Shown here piece by piece: positions 51,141-60,310 of a stretch of 64,000 nucleotides of DNA. How positions within the stretch are numbered: position 1 is the stretch's first letter; the number at the start of each line of letters is the position of its first letter. Source of the DNA: Planctomycetota bacterium (GTDB lineage Bacteria > Planctomycetota > B15-G4 > SIAN01); the NCBI GenBank assembly GCA_016795285.1, contig JAEUIC010000025.1:186001-250000 (forward strand), given 5' to 3'. The notes beneath the pieces were generated by a model. That model saw only the letters and a program-made list of their open reading frames with translations, was not told the origin of the DNA and ran no database searches. Made by a program: the position numbers and the translations under genes.

Positions 51141-53042
51141 TCAGCCGCCCGGCTGCCAGCGCCGCTCGAAGGCGCGCAGCACCCGCAACGCATAGAGCGG
51201 CTCGGAGTGGTCGCGCGCGCCGGCGCGATGGCGCCCGAGCAGCGTGGCGACCGCCGCTCCGTCGATCGCGCGCGGGACGTCGAACGGCTTGCTGCTGGCG
51301 AGCTCGCGCTTCACCCACTCCTTGAGCGGCGGCGCGAACCCCTGCTTGCCGCGCGCGATCGTGTGGGCCGGCAGGTGGGCCGCGGCGGCCACCCGGAACA
51401 GCTGCTTGCCGACGCCGGCGCGGATCTTGAGGCCCGCCGGCACGGAAGCCGCGAACTCGACGAGGCGCCAGTCGAGCAGCGGCTCGCGCGCCTCGAGGCT
51501 CACCGCCATCGTCGCGCGATCGCTCTTGGCGAGGATGTACTCCGGCAGCCAGGTGTGGAAGTCGGCGTACTGCGCGCGCGCCAGCGAATCGCTGCCGGCC
51601 GGCGCCGCGCCGTACCAGCGGCGATGCTCCGCGCTCGGGTCGTGGTCGGCGACGGCAGCGCGCAGGTCGGGGTGCAGCAGCGCGCGCGCCTCGCCGATCT
51701 CCATCTGCGAGACGCTGCGGAAGTAGGCGGCGGCCGGATCGCGACCGAGGTTCTCGAGGGTCGTCTTGGCGCGCAGGCTCTTCGGCACCCAGTCGCCCTT
51801 CGGCCACGCCGCGCCGCCGAGCCGGAAGAGCGTGCGGAAGAGCGGGCCGGGCAGGAGCGCGCGGACGCGATGCTCGGCCTGGTCGAAGCGATAGCGCCGG
51901 TAGCCGGCGAAGCACTCGTCGCCGCCGTCGCCCGAGAGCGCGACGGTGACGCTCTTCCTCGCCGCGCGCGCGAGCAGGTAGGTCGGGATCGCCGACGGAT
52001 CGGAGAAGGGCTCGTCGAAGTAGTCGGCGAGCGTGTCGACCAGCTCCATCGCCGCCGGCTCGAGCTCGTGCACTTCGTGGCGGATCGACAGCGCCTGCGC
52101 GACGACGCGCGCGTGGTCGACCTCGCTCTGGTCCCACCCCTTGAAGCCGATCGTCACGGCGTGGACGTCGCGCCCCTGCAGCTGCGCCATCGCGGCGACC
52201 ACCGCCGACGAGTCGAGCCCGCCCGACAGGAAGGCGCCGAGCGGCACGTCGGAGAGGAGGCGCAGCTTCACCGAGTCGACCAAGAGCTCCCAGAGCCGCT
52301 CGGCGAGGTCGCCCTCCGACTCGCGCGCCGTGCCGAACGGCGGCAGGTCCCACCACTTCTCGATCTGCACGTCGAGGCCGCCGCGCCCGTCGCGACGCAC
52401 CTTCATCCAGTGGCCGGCCGGGAGCTTCTTCGCCCCCTTCCAGATGGTGCGCGGCGCCGGGACGTAGCGCAGGCAGAGGAAGTCGAGCAGCGCCGCGGGG
52501 TCGAGCTCGCGGGAGAGGCTCCCTTCGGCGAGCAGCGTCTTCAGCTCGGAGCCGAACAGGAGGCCGCGCGGCGTCATCGCGTAGTGGAGCGGCTTCACGC
52601 CGACGCGGTCGCGCGCGATGAAGAGCGTGTCGTGGCGGCGATCGTGGATGGCGAGGGTGAAGAAGCCGTTCAGCCGCGCGAGCATCCGCTCGGGACGATC
52701 GTCGCGGTGGCGCTCGTAGAGGTAGACGAGCACCTCGGTGTCCGACTGCGAGCGGAAGCGGACGCCGTGCGCCTCGAGCTCGGCGCGCAGCTCGCGGAAG
52801 TTGAAGATCTCGCCGTTGAAGACCACCGCGATCGACCCGTCCGGCGAGTACATCGGCTGGTTGCCGTCGGGCGAGAGGTCGAGGATCGCGAGGCGGCGGT
52901 TGTGCAGGCCGATCCCGGAGTGGAGCGTCGAGCCGTGCGCGTCGGGGCCGCGATGCTTCATCGCCTCCCCCATCGCGACGAGCTCCTCGACGCGCGCGGG
53001 CGCCGCGGGGTCGTGGGCGAAGAAGCCGGTGATGCCGCACAT
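51141..53042 (-). CDS. Asparagine-synthase-like amidotransferase of the exosortase locus
   Basis: A 633-residue class II glutamine amidotransferase. Cys2 (MCGITGFF) is the glutaminase nucleophile, with RGPDAHG, IVFNGEIFNFRELR-type and glutamine-binding segments following. The synthase domain has the ATP pyrophosphatase loop FLSGGLDSSA (SGGLDS 273-278) and SGDGGDECFAGY. Length and context match exosortase A-system amidotransferases, thought to amidate a sugar acid or modify the exopolysaccharide, and not to make free asparagine. It lies ten bases after the upstream glycosyltransferase. Confidence 0.93.
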   Translation of the reverse strand: MCGITGFFAHDPAAPARVEELVAMGEAMKHRGPDAHGSTLHSGIGLHNRRLAILDLSPDGNQPMYSPDGSIAVVFNGEIFNFRELRAELEAHGVRFRSQSDTEVLVYLYERHRDDRPERMLARLNGFFTLAIHDRRHDTLFIARDRVGVKPLHYAMTPRGLLFGSELKTLLAEGSLSRELDPAALLDFLCLRYVPAPRTIWKGAKKLPAGHWMKVRRDGRGGLDVQIEKWWDLPPFGTARESEGDLAERLWELLVDSVKLRLLSDVPLGAFLSGGLDSSAVVAAMAQLQGRDVHAVTIGFKGWDQSEVDHARVVAQALSIRHEVHELEPAAMELVDTLADYFDEPFSDPSAIPTYLLARAARKSVTVALSGDGGDECFAGYRRYRFDQAEHRVRALLPGPLFRTLFRLGGAAWPKGDWVPKSLRAKTTLENLGRDPAAAYFRSVSQMEIGEARALLHPDLRAAVADHDPSAEHRRWYGAAPAGSDSLARAQYADFHTWLPEYILAKSDRATMAVSLEAREPLLDWRLVEFAASVPAGLKIRAGVGKQLFRVAAAAHLPAHTIARGKQGFAPPLKEWVKRELASSKPFDVPRAIDGAAVATLLGRHRAGARDHSEPLYALRVLRAFERRWQPGG

Positions 53043-53052
53043 GGGGCGTCCC

Positions 53053-54453
53053 CTAGCGTCCGGCCGGCACGGCGCCGGCCGGCGACGGGTCGAGCGGGAG
53101 CGGATCGGGGCCGCGCGACCAGGCGCGCTCGAAGGTGGCGAGCAGTTCGTCGCCGAGCCGGTCGTAGCGGAAGCGGGCGGTGCCGGCGGCGGCCGCCGCT
53201 TTGGCCTCGGGGTCGGCGAGCGCCGCGATCGAGCGCGCGAGCGCGGTGGCGATCGCGGCGGGATCGTCGGGCTCGGCGCGCTCGCTCGGCACGCCGGCCA
53301 GCGCGAGGATCTCGGCGATGGCGCCGCCCGCGCGAGACAGCGTCACGATCGGCCGGCCCGAGGCGAAGTACTCGTAGAGCTTGCCCGGCACCTGCACCTC
53401 GGGCTCCTTGTTCTCGGGGCCGAGGATCAGCAGCAGGTCGCTCTGCCGCTGGCGCGCGAGCGACGCCGCGTGCGGCAGCGCGCCCGGGATCGACAGCGCG
53501 CCGGCGACGCCGAGCTGCTCCGCCTGCGCGCGGAAGCCCGCCTCGCCGTCGATGCCGCCGATGAAGGTGACGCGCAACCGCGCGAAGGCGGCCGGGTCGC
53601 GCTCCTTCAGCGTGGCGAGCCCCTGCAGCAGGTACTTGCCGCTGCGCAGCCCGTAGAGCTGGCCGAAGTGGGCGAGCTCGACGCCGCCCGGGTGGGCACC
53701 GCCGGTCGGCGGCGGCAGGTGGGCGTACGCGTCGGGATCGAAGCCGTTCGGGATGGTGCGCACGCGCTCGAAGCCCGGGTAGCGCGCCCGGAAGCTCCGC
53801 TCGAGCGCCGGCGTGTTGAGCACGACCTCCGACGCCGCGGCGACGGCGCGCCGCTCGAGCGCGGCGTCGAGGCGGCGGAACGCCTCGCTCGCGTAGCGGC
53901 GGAACGGGTTGCCCATCCACGGATCGCGGAAGTCGAGGACGAGCGGGCAGTGGAACAGGCCGGCGAGCGCGCTGCCGACCAGCTGCAGCGTGTGCGGCGG
54001 GCTCGTCGAGAAGACGAGCTCCGGTTCGCCGCCGCGGAACGCCAGCGCCGCGCGCGTCACCGCAAGCGGCAGCCACGGCAGGTAGCGGTCGGGCAGCGCG
54101 ATCGCTTCGGTGATCAGGTCGCGCCAGCGCGCGCCGCGCGCGGTCGGCGGCGGAGCAGCGGGCGGCGCGGGCGCAGCAGCGACCGGCTTGCCGCCGCGCC
54201 GCTCCTTGAGCCAGCTCCACGCGCGGAACGGATCGAGCAGCGGCGCGCGCACGATGCGCACCTCGGGCGGCACCTTCGCCAGCAGGGCGGCGTCGAGCCG
54301 CTCGCCCTTCGGCGGCACGCCGGTCAGCACGCTGACGCGATGGCCGCGGCGCACGAGGTGGCGCACGAACTGGAGCGGCCGATGGACGCCGCCGCCCGAG
54401 AGCGGCGGGAACCACCAGGCGACCACCAGGATGTGCCGTCCGGCGCCGTTCAT
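53053..54453 (-). CDS. Glycosyltransferase family 4 (group 1)
   Basis: A 466-residue GT-B glycosyltransferase. The N-terminal HILVVAWWFPPLSGGGVHRPLQ is a glycine-rich acceptor-domain start; the donor domain shows ELAHFGQLYGLRSGKYLL, a long insertion, and LLILGPENKEPEVQVPGKLYEYFASGRPIVTL, equivalent to the E-x7-E signature. A Pro/Ala-rich linker is present near residue 100. It resembles transferases in other exopolysaccharide loci with unknown sugar specificity. The ATG at 54453 overlaps the upstream gene by four bases. Confidence 0.88.
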   Translation of the reverse strand: MNGAGRHILVVAWWFPPLSGGGVHRPLQFVRHLVRRGHRVSVLTGVPPKGERLDAALLAKVPPEVRIVRAPLLDPFRAWSWLKERRGGKPVAAAPAPPAAPPPTARGARWRDLITEAIALPDRYLPWLPLAVTRAALAFRGGEPELVFSTSPPHTLQLVGSALAGLFHCPLVLDFRDPWMGNPFRRYASEAFRRLDAALERRAVAAASEVVLNTPALERSFRARYPGFERVRTIPNGFDPDAYAHLPPPTGGAHPGGVELAHFGQLYGLRSGKYLLQGLATLKERDPAAFARLRVTFIGGIDGEAGFRAQAEQLGVAGALSIPGALPHAASLARQRQSDLLLILGPENKEPEVQVPGKLYEYFASGRPIVTLSRAGGAIAEILALAGVPSERAEPDDPAAIATALARSIAALADPEAKAAAAAGTARFRYDRLGDELLATFERAWSRGPDPLPLDPSPAGAVPAGR

Positions 54454-55646
54454 GGCCGCCCCCCGCTCGCCGCGATCTCCTCGACCAGCGCGACGTAGCG
54501 TGCGAGCAGCGCCGGCCAGGCGTAGCGCGCCTCGACCAGCGCGCGCCCCGCCACCGCCAGCGCGGCGCGGCGCGGCGCATCGCGAAGCAGCGCGACGACC
54601 GCGGCGGCGAGCGCGTCGGGGTCGTCGCCGACCACGAAGTCGCGCTCGGGCAGCCCCTCGAGCCCCTTCGCCGTCTCGCGGCTCGCCACCAGCGGCAGGC
54701 CGCTCGCCAGCGCCTCGAGCGCCTTGTTCTGGATGCCGCGCGCGATGCGGAACGGCAGCACCGCGAGCGTCGCGCGCTGCAGGAAGGGCGTCACCGAGGC
54801 GACGTCGGCATGCAGCTCGACGCCGGGCTGCTCTGCCAGCGCGCGCACCTGCGCCGTCGGGGCGCGGCCGACCAGCGTGACGCGCGCCGTCGCGCCGGCG
54901 CGCCGCACGCGCGGCAGCACCTCCTCGACCAGTTGCACCGCCGCGTCGACGTTCGCCTGGTAGTCGAGCGCGCCGACGAAGAGCAGTTCATCGAGCGCGC
55001 GGCCCGCCGGTCCGGCGAAGGGGTAGGCGGCCAGGTCGACGCCGTTCTTCGCCACCTCGAGGCGGCGCGGCTTGGCGATCGCGCGCAGCGACGCCGCCTC
55101 CTCGTCGGTGCAGACCAGCGTCACGTCGGCCTCGGCAGAGGCGCGCTGCTCGAGCGCGCGCAGCCGGCGCGCCTCGATCGAGCAGGCGATCCGCTCGAGC
55201 CCCTGCACCGTGCCGCGCTCGTGGTAGAGGCGGAACTTCTCCGAGTCGACGTCGACCAGGTCGAGGAGGCGCGGCCGCCAGCCGGCGACCAGCGGATCGA
55301 CCGCGCCGCTGTAGACCACGACGGCGTCGAAGCGCGGGCCGCGGCGCAGCTCGGCGAGGCGCGCCACCAGCTCGCGCTGCGCGAAGTGGGCCGCGGTGAG
55401 CGCTCGGCCGGAGAGGAGCGCGACTCCGGAGCGCCAGCGCGCCCCCCACTTCGAGAGCGGCACGATCGTGGCGCTGGCCACCTCGTCGCGCCACGCCGGC
55501 GCCGGGTCGAGCTCTGCCTCGTCGGAGAGCGCGCAGAGGTGCACCTCGTGGCGCGCCGCGAGCGCGCGCAGCTGGTGGAACGCGCGGATCTTGTCGCCCT
55601 TCGTGGGGCGATCGGGCACCCGATGCGCGAGGTAGAGGAGCCGCAT
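54450..55646 (-). CDS. Exosortase-type sugar transferase (TIGR03087-like)
   Basis: A 398-residue GT-B glycosyltransferase of the group found in exosortase A loci. The N-terminal LLYLAHRVPDRPTKGDKIRAFHQLRALA is diagnostic of this group; the donor domain has ELLFVGALDYQANVDAAV, VTLVGRAPT, and LPFRIARGIQNKALEALASGLPLV, with the acidic KALEAL signature. No membrane segment is present. It follows the GumC-like gene by ten bases. Confidence 0.93.
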   Translation of the reverse strand: MRLLYLAHRVPDRPTKGDKIRAFHQLRALAARHEVHLCALSDEAELDPAPAWRDEVASATIVPLSKWGARWRSGVALLSGRALTAAHFAQRELVARLAELRRGPRFDAVVVYSGAVDPLVAGWRPRLLDLVDVDSEKFRLYHERGTVQGLERIACSIEARRLRALEQRASAEADVTLVCTDEEAASLRAIAKPRRLEVAKNGVDLAAYPFAGPAGRALDELLFVGALDYQANVDAAVQLVEEVLPRVRRAGATARVTLVGRAPTAQVRALAEQPGVELHADVASVTPFLQRATLAVLPFRIARGIQNKALEALASGLPLVASRETAKGLEGLPERDFVVGDDPDALAAAVVALLRDAPRRAALAVAGRALVEARYAWPALLARYVALVEEIAASGGRP

Positions 55647-55656
55647 GGCGCCCCGC

Positions 55657-57333
55657 TCAGGCGAGCGACGCGCGCAGGTCCATCGCCCACTCGACCAGCC
55701 CGCGCGGCAGGTCGTTGGGATGCGCCATGCAGACCCAGATGACGGAGGCGAGGCCGCCGAGCAGCAGCAGCGACGCCGCCACCTGCACCACCCGCTGCAG
55801 CCGCGCGCGGCGCAGCTCGGGGACCGTCTGGATCGGCGCGACCTCGCCGAGCACCGGCAGGCGCAACGTGCGGCGCGCCTGCTCGGAGCTGCGGAACGAC
55901 GAGCGGAGGAACTCGCGGCCGATGATCGACAGCAGCGCGAGGCCGAGGCCGAGCAGCGTCGAGACGGCCAGCGCGATGGTGCCGAGGAAGGCGGACGGGA
56001 TGGTGGCCGGCACCGGCTTCTCGAGCTGGCGGAACGGCACGAGCTGGCCGGGACCGCGCCGCTCGACCTGCAGCTTCTTGTCGCGCAGCGGCTGGAGCGC
56101 CTGCGTCTCGTCGTAGACGATCTGCTGCTTCAGCGTGATGTCGGCGAGCAGCGAGTTGTGGACGCGCAGCACCTCGGGCAGCGTCTCGAGCGATTCGGCC
56201 ACGCGGGCGAGGTCGCTCTCGACGCGGCTGCGCTGCGCGATCTTGCCTTGCAGCTGCAGGTAGAGCCCGTCGCGCTGGTCCTTGGCGAGCTTCCAGTCGG
56301 GGTTCGGGATCCCCGGCAGCTCGACGCTCGAGGTGGTCGAGCCGAGCTGCGAGGCGGCGACCAGCTGCGTCTTCAGCGCCTCCTTCAGCTGCAGCAGCAG
56401 GCGATCGCGCTCCGGGTTGTAGCCCGAGATGAGGCGCGCCTCGATCGTCTTGATGGTCGCCTCGATCTGGAGCAGCGCATCGGCCTTCTGCGTGTTGGTG
56501 AGCGGGCTGTCGGCGGAGAGCGTCGGCGGCAGGAGCAGCTCGCCCTGCGCGTTGACCGCGGTGAGGCGGGCGTCGAGCCCCTCGATCTGCGCCTCGAGGT
56601 CGGCGATCGCGATGGCGAGCGTGCTCTGCTCGGTGCGCAGCCGGTCGAGCTGCCCTTGGCTGCCCTGGCGCTGGTCGATCGCGCTGATGCCGTTCCTCAC
56701 CTCGAAGCGCTCGAGCGCGAGGCGCGCCTCGTCGAGCTCCGCCTTCTTGACGCCGAGCACCTCCTCGGCGAGCGAGAGGCGGCGGCCCGCCTCGCTGGTG
56801 TAGCGCTCGATCGCGGTGTCGAGCCAGAACTTGGTCATCGCCGCGCAGAACTCGGCGGCGCGGTCGCGATCGTGCCAGGCGAAGTTGAGGAAGATCAGCC
56901 GCTCGCCGAGCTCGCCGGCGGTGACGCGGCACTCGATCTTGTCCTTCACCTTCTTCAGGAAGACGCGCTTCTCGGTCTCGCCCCCCTCCTTCGCGCGGGT
57001 CCAGTCGTCCCACTCGAGGTCGTTCAGCACCGGCTCGACGTACTCGGTCGCGCGCAGCTGGTCCTCGAGGTTCCGGCGCCGCGTCGAGAACGGGATGGTG
57101 TCGATGTCGCGCGCCTCGGCGAGCGCGTCGAACATCCACGAGCTCTGCAGCTCGAGCTTCGAGGTCGAGACGTAGGTCTTCGGGATGAACAGGAAGAGCG
57201 CCACGCCGACCAGCAGCCCGGTGCCGAGGCAGGTGGCGATGGCGAGCCAGCCGCGCTTGATCACGCCGAGGAACTGGCGGATCTGCTGCTGCGGGTCGAC
57301 CTCGCGGTCGAAGTCGGTCGCGCCCGCCATCAT
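55657..57333 (-). CDS. Wzz/GumC-like polysaccharide chain-length or export protein
   Basis: A 558-residue inner-membrane protein: a helix at about 28-50 (after IKRGWLAIATCLGTG), a periplasmic region with long coiled coil (about 165-420) and a second helix pair near the C-terminus (around 455-475 and 520-540). This is the layout of the polysaccharide co-polymerase family. There is no kinase domain after the last helix, so a separate tyrosine kinase would be required if one is used; none is in the window. ATG at 57333 overlaps the Wza-like stop by four bases; ATG at 57330 has the better distance from GGAGG and may be the true start. Confidence 0.9.
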   Translation of the reverse strand: MMAGATDFDREVDPQQQIRQFLGVIKRGWLAIATCLGTGLLVGVALFLFIPKTYVSTSKLELQSSWMFDALAEARDIDTIPFSTRRRNLEDQLRATEYVEPVLNDLEWDDWTRAKEGGETEKRVFLKKVKDKIECRVTAGELGERLIFLNFAWHDRDRAAEFCAAMTKFWLDTAIERYTSEAGRRLSLAEEVLGVKKAELDEARLALERFEVRNGISAIDQRQGSQGQLDRLRTEQSTLAIAIADLEAQIEGLDARLTAVNAQGELLLPPTLSADSPLTNTQKADALLQIEATIKTIEARLISGYNPERDRLLLQLKEALKTQLVAASQLGSTTSSVELPGIPNPDWKLAKDQRDGLYLQLQGKIAQRSRVESDLARVAESLETLPEVLRVHNSLLADITLKQQIVYDETQALQPLRDKKLQVERRGPGQLVPFRQLEKPVPATIPSAFLGTIALAVSTLLGLGLALLSIIGREFLRSSFRSSEQARRTLRLPVLGEVAPIQTVPELRRARLQRVVQVAASLLLLGGLASVIWVCMAHPNDLPRGLVEWAMDLRASLA

Positions 57334-58196
57334 TCGCCTCCGTGCAGCGCCGGATCGATCGGCGCGAGCGCCATGGCGAGGTCGGCGCCGGCCGGCCGCG
57401 GCGCGGCGCTGAAGCTGCCGAAGTTGTTGTTGCGCCCGTTGCCGAAGCGGTTGGTGTCGCCGAAGGTGTCGGCCGCGAAGAAGAGGCGGTTCAGGTTGAA
57501 CACGCTCGACACGATCACGGTGAGCGGCGAGAAGAGCTGCTGCGTGAAGATGGTCAGGTAGCCGAAGATGTTCGGCGGCACGAAGATGATGTCGTTCTCG
57601 CGCACCTCGGCGTTGGCGAGCGACCAGCCGCCCTCCAGCATGTCGTCGTAGTCGAACTCGACGATGAGCGGGTGGTAGGGATCGGCGCGGATCAGGCGGA
57701 TCGAGTCGTCGTCGGCCAGCAGGGTGGGCGCAGCGTCGAACACGGCGCGGAAGAGCGGCGTCTCGCCCTCGAACGGCTTGCGGCCGCCCGCGGCGACCTC
57801 GCCGTCGATGTAGTACCACTTCGAGCTCGACGACTGCAGCGTGGCGTCGATGTCGGCGGTCGAGTTGAACTCGCGGAAGCGCCGCGTGAGCGTCTCCTCG
57901 AGGTCGGGGATCGTGAGGCCGGCGACGAACACCTCGTCGACCAGCTCGGGGTCGATCACGCCGTCGGTCCGCACGCGCAGCACCGCGTTGAACTCGGGAT
58001 GGAGCGCGTCCGCGATGCTGATGATGTCGCCGATGCCGAGGTAGTACTGGTTGTTGGTGTCGCCGACGTAGCGCGTCCCGAAGCCGCGCTGGTTCAGCAG
58101 CTGCTGGACGCGGCCGTCGTCGGTGGTGACGCAGCCGGCCAGCGCGAGCAGCGGCAGCAGCAGCGCGCCGATGCGACGGGTCGAGAACTGGGTCAC
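57330..58196 (-). CDS. Wza-like polysaccharide export lipoprotein
   Basis: A 288-residue outer-membrane export protein. A signal peptide with lipobox LAGC (Cys22) leads to a Poly_export-like region (YYLGIGDIISIADALHPEFNAVLRVRTDGVIDPELVDEVFVAGLT) and SLBB-like strands (YYIDGEVAAGGRKPFEG, and NDIIFVPPNIFGYLTIFTQQL). It should form the outer-membrane channel for the exopolysaccharide. GTG at 58196 is the start, with AGGAGAG a few bases upstream. A 124-base gap separates it from rmlB upstream and contains a sigma-54-like motif, so it may start its own transcript. Confidence 0.9.
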   Translation of the reverse strand: MTQFSTRRIGALLLPLLALAGCVTTDDGRVQQLLNQRGFGTRYVGDTNNQYYLGIGDIISIADALHPEFNAVLRVRTDGVIDPELVDEVFVAGLTIPDLEETLTRRFREFNSTADIDATLQSSSSKWYYIDGEVAAGGRKPFEGETPLFRAVFDAAPTLLADDDSIRLIRADPYHPLIVEFDYDDMLEGGWSLANAEVRENDIIFVPPNIFGYLTIFTQQLFSPLTVIVSSVFNLNRLFFAADTFGDTNRFGNGRNNNFGSFSAAPRPAGADLAMALAPIDPALHGGE

Positions 58197-58283
58197 GGTC
58201 TCTCCTGGCTCCAAGCGGTCACCGGCCGCCGCGGGTGCGGCGGTCGCGACTGCCCTCCCTTCGACCTCGGACGGCCCCCGGGT

Positions 58284-58301
58284 TGAAACGACACTGCCGG
58301 A
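58284..58301 (-). promoter_or_regulatory. Sigma-54-like motif upstream of the Wza-like gene
   Basis: On the minus strand the sequence CGGCAGTGTCGTTTCA has GG at -24, ten bases of spacing and TC (consensus GC) at -12. It lies about 90 bases before the GTG at 58196. Twelve of 14 bases (GGCA-TGTCG-TTC) match a plus-strand motif at 39637-39650 upstream of the histidine-kinase-like gene. The -12 deviation makes it weak as a sigma-54 site; it could instead be a shared activator site. Confidence 0.3.
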
Positions 58302-58320
58302 ATCGTCGCCGAGCGGTCGC

Positions 58321-59361
58321 TCAACGGGGCGCGCCGCCTCCCGGGGAGAGGCGCCCGCCGTACTGGCGGTCATAGTAGTCGCGATAGGCCCCCGAACGGA
58401 TGCGGGCGACCCACTCCTGATGGGCGCGATACCAGTCGACGGTCGCCGCGAGCCCCTCGTCGAAGCGGCGCTGCGGCCGCCAACCGAGCTCCGCCTTCGC
58501 CTTCTCGCAGTCGATCGCGTAGCGGCGGTCGTGGCCCGGCCGATCGGCGACGTAGCGGATCAGCCGCTCGTCCTTGCCGAGGATTCGGAGGAGCGTGCGC
58601 ACCACGGTGAGGTTCGGCAGCTCGCACTCGCCGCCGAAGTTGTAGACCTCGCCCGGCCGGCCGCGCTCGAGCGCCGCGAGCAGGCCGTCGCAATGGTCGT
58701 CGACGTGGATCCAGTCGCGCACCTGCTGGCCGTCGCCGTAGACCGGCAGCGGCTGGTCGGCGAGCGCGTTGGCGATCATCAGCGGGATCAGCTTCTCGGG
58801 GAACTGGCGCGGGCCGTAGTTGTTCGAGCAGCGGCTCGTGACCGCCGGGAAGCCGAAGGTGTGGAAGGCGGCGCGCACCAGCAGGTCGGAGGCGGCCTTG
58901 CTGGCCGAGTAGGGCGAGTTCGGGGCGAGCGGCGTCGACTCGCTGAACTTGCCGGTCGCGCCGAGCGTGCCGTAGACCTCGTCGGTCGAGACGTGCAGGA
59001 AGCGGCGCACCTTGCGGGCGCGCGCCACGTCGAGCAGGTTCTGCGTGCCGAGCACGTTGCTGCGCACGAAGATCGCCGGCTCGAGGATCGAGCGGTCGAC
59101 GTGCGACTCGGCGGCGAGGTGGGCGACCAGCTCGATCGGGTGGCGCTCGAAGACCGCGTCGACCTGCGCCCGTTCGGCGAGGTCGGCGCGCTCGAAGACG
59201 TGGCGCGGGTGGCCCTCGAGGTCGGCGAGCCAGGAGAGGTCGCCGGCGTAGGTGAGCAGGTCGAGGTTGACCAGCTTCCAGTCGGGACGGGCCGAGAGCA
59301 GCCGCCGCACGAGGTTGGCACCGATGAAGCCGGCGCCGCCGGTGATCAGGACATGGGTCAT
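58321..59361 (-). CDS. rmlB: dTDP-glucose 4,6-dehydratase
   Basis: A 346-residue extended SDR enzyme that converts dTDP-glucose to dTDP-4-keto-6-deoxyglucose. The NAD motif is GGAGFIG (8-14); the catalytic region has HVSTDEVYG, including the Asp-Glu pair typical of RmlB, and YSASK with the catalytic Tyr. Later segments (NNYGPRQFPEKLIP, VRDWIHVDDHC, RPGHDRRYAID) are RmlB signatures. It is coupled to rmlD by a four-base overlap. Product use is probably dTDP-rhamnose or another deoxysugar. Confidence 0.95.
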   Translation of the reverse strand: MTHVLITGGAGFIGANLVRRLLSARPDWKLVNLDLLTYAGDLSWLADLEGHPRHVFERADLAERAQVDAVFERHPIELVAHLAAESHVDRSILEPAIFVRSNVLGTQNLLDVARARKVRRFLHVSTDEVYGTLGATGKFSESTPLAPNSPYSASKAASDLLVRAAFHTFGFPAVTSRCSNNYGPRQFPEKLIPLMIANALADQPLPVYGDGQQVRDWIHVDDHCDGLLAALERGRPGEVYNFGGECELPNLTVVRTLLRILGKDERLIRYVADRPGHDRRYAIDCEKAKAELGWRPQRRFDEGLAATVDWYRAHQEWVARIRSGAYRDYYDRQYGGRLSPGGGAPR

Positions 59362-60218
59362 GCGCCGCCGCTCCCTTCGCGAAGCGCCGCAAGATAGCCG
59401 GCGAGCCCCTCCTGCCACGACGGTGGCGGCGCGCCGATCGCCGCCGCGAACTTCTGCTTCGAGAGCACGCCGTACGCGGGGCGGCGCGCGGGGCGCGGGA
59501 AGTCGGCGGTCGTGCAGGGAGCGACCGGCGTGGCGAGGCCGGCGCCCGCGACGATGGCGCAGGCGAACTCGTGCCAGCTCGCGTCGCCCGTCGCGGAGAG
59601 GTGCCAGAGGCCGGGGGCGGCGTCGGCGGCCAGCAGCTGCCAGAGGCCGCGCGCGAGGTGGTTCGACCAGGTCGGGCAGCCGCGCTGGTCGGCCACGACC
59701 TTCAGGCTCGGCCGCTCGCGCGCCGCCTTCAGGATCGTGTCGACGAAGTTGCGGCCGCCGGCGCCGAAGACCCACTGCGTCCGCACCACCAGGACGCGCC
59801 CGCCGCGCGCGAGCGCCTCGAGCTCGCCGAACCGCTTGCTGCGGCCGTAGGCCGACTGCGGCGCGGTCGGGTCGTGCTCGAGGTAGGGCGCCGTGGCGGT
59901 GCCGTCGAAGACGTAGTCGGTCGAGAGGCAGACGCAGCCAGCGCCGGCGCGCGCGGCGGCATCGACGACGTTCGCCGTGCCGAGCCAGTTGACGCGCAAC
60001 GCGCGCTGCGGGTCGGCTTCGCAGCCGTCGACGTCGGTGAAGGCGGCGCCGTGGATCACCCAATCGGGGCGCGCCGCCGCGATCGCCGCGCGCGTCGCCG
60101 CACCATCCGTCACGTCGAGCTCGGCGTGCCGCCGCGACTCGAGTTCGACGCCCGGCGGCCGGGTGCGCGAGAGCGCCGTGCCGAGCAATCCCCCTCCGCC
60201 GGTCACCAGCACGCGCAC
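59358..60218 (-). CDS. rmlD: dTDP-4-dehydrorhamnose reductase
   Basis: A 286-residue SDR enzyme that reduces dTDP-4-keto-rhamnose to dTDP-rhamnose. The N-terminal VTGGGGLLGTAL is the NADPH site; CLSTDYVFDGTATAPY, and YGRSKRFGE with the catalytic Tyr/Lys, are RmlD signatures, as is VVADQRGCPTWSNHLA. GTG at 60218 has GGGAGG six bases upstream; a second GTG six bases later is possible. No rmlC (3,5-epimerase) gene lies in the window, so the pathway needs one from elsewhere. Confidence 0.93.
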   Translation of the reverse strand: MRVLVTGGGGLLGTALSRTRPPGVELESRRHAELDVTDGAATRAAIAAARPDWVIHGAAFTDVDGCEADPQRALRVNWLGTANVVDAAARAGAGCVCLSTDYVFDGTATAPYLEHDPTAPQSAYGRSKRFGELEALARGGRVLVVRTQWVFGAGGRNFVDTILKAARERPSLKVVADQRGCPTWSNHLARGLWQLLAADAAPGLWHLSATGDASWHEFACAIVAGAGLATPVAPCTTADFPRPARRPAYGVLSKQKFAAAIGAPPPSWQEGLAGYLAALREGSGGA

Positions 60219-60248
60219 GCGTCGCCTCCCCCGTCCCTCATCCCGCCA

Positions 60249-60306
60249 CGCGGCGCGCCGTCGCGACGCGCCACATCTCAGCGCGGCGCGCCGTCGCGAC
60301 GCGCCA
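60249..60306. repeat. Direct repeat of a hairpin-prone 25-base unit between rmlA and rmlD
   Basis: Two identical 25-base copies (60249-60273 and 60282-60306), 33 bases apart, fill most of the 92-base gap between rmlA (stop 60311) and rmlD (start 60218). Each contains inverted arms GGCGCG and CGCGCC around a short loop, so each can fold as a hairpin. It may stabilise the rmlA transcript or slow transcription; no known family. Confidence 0.75.
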
Positions 60307-60310
60307 TGGT

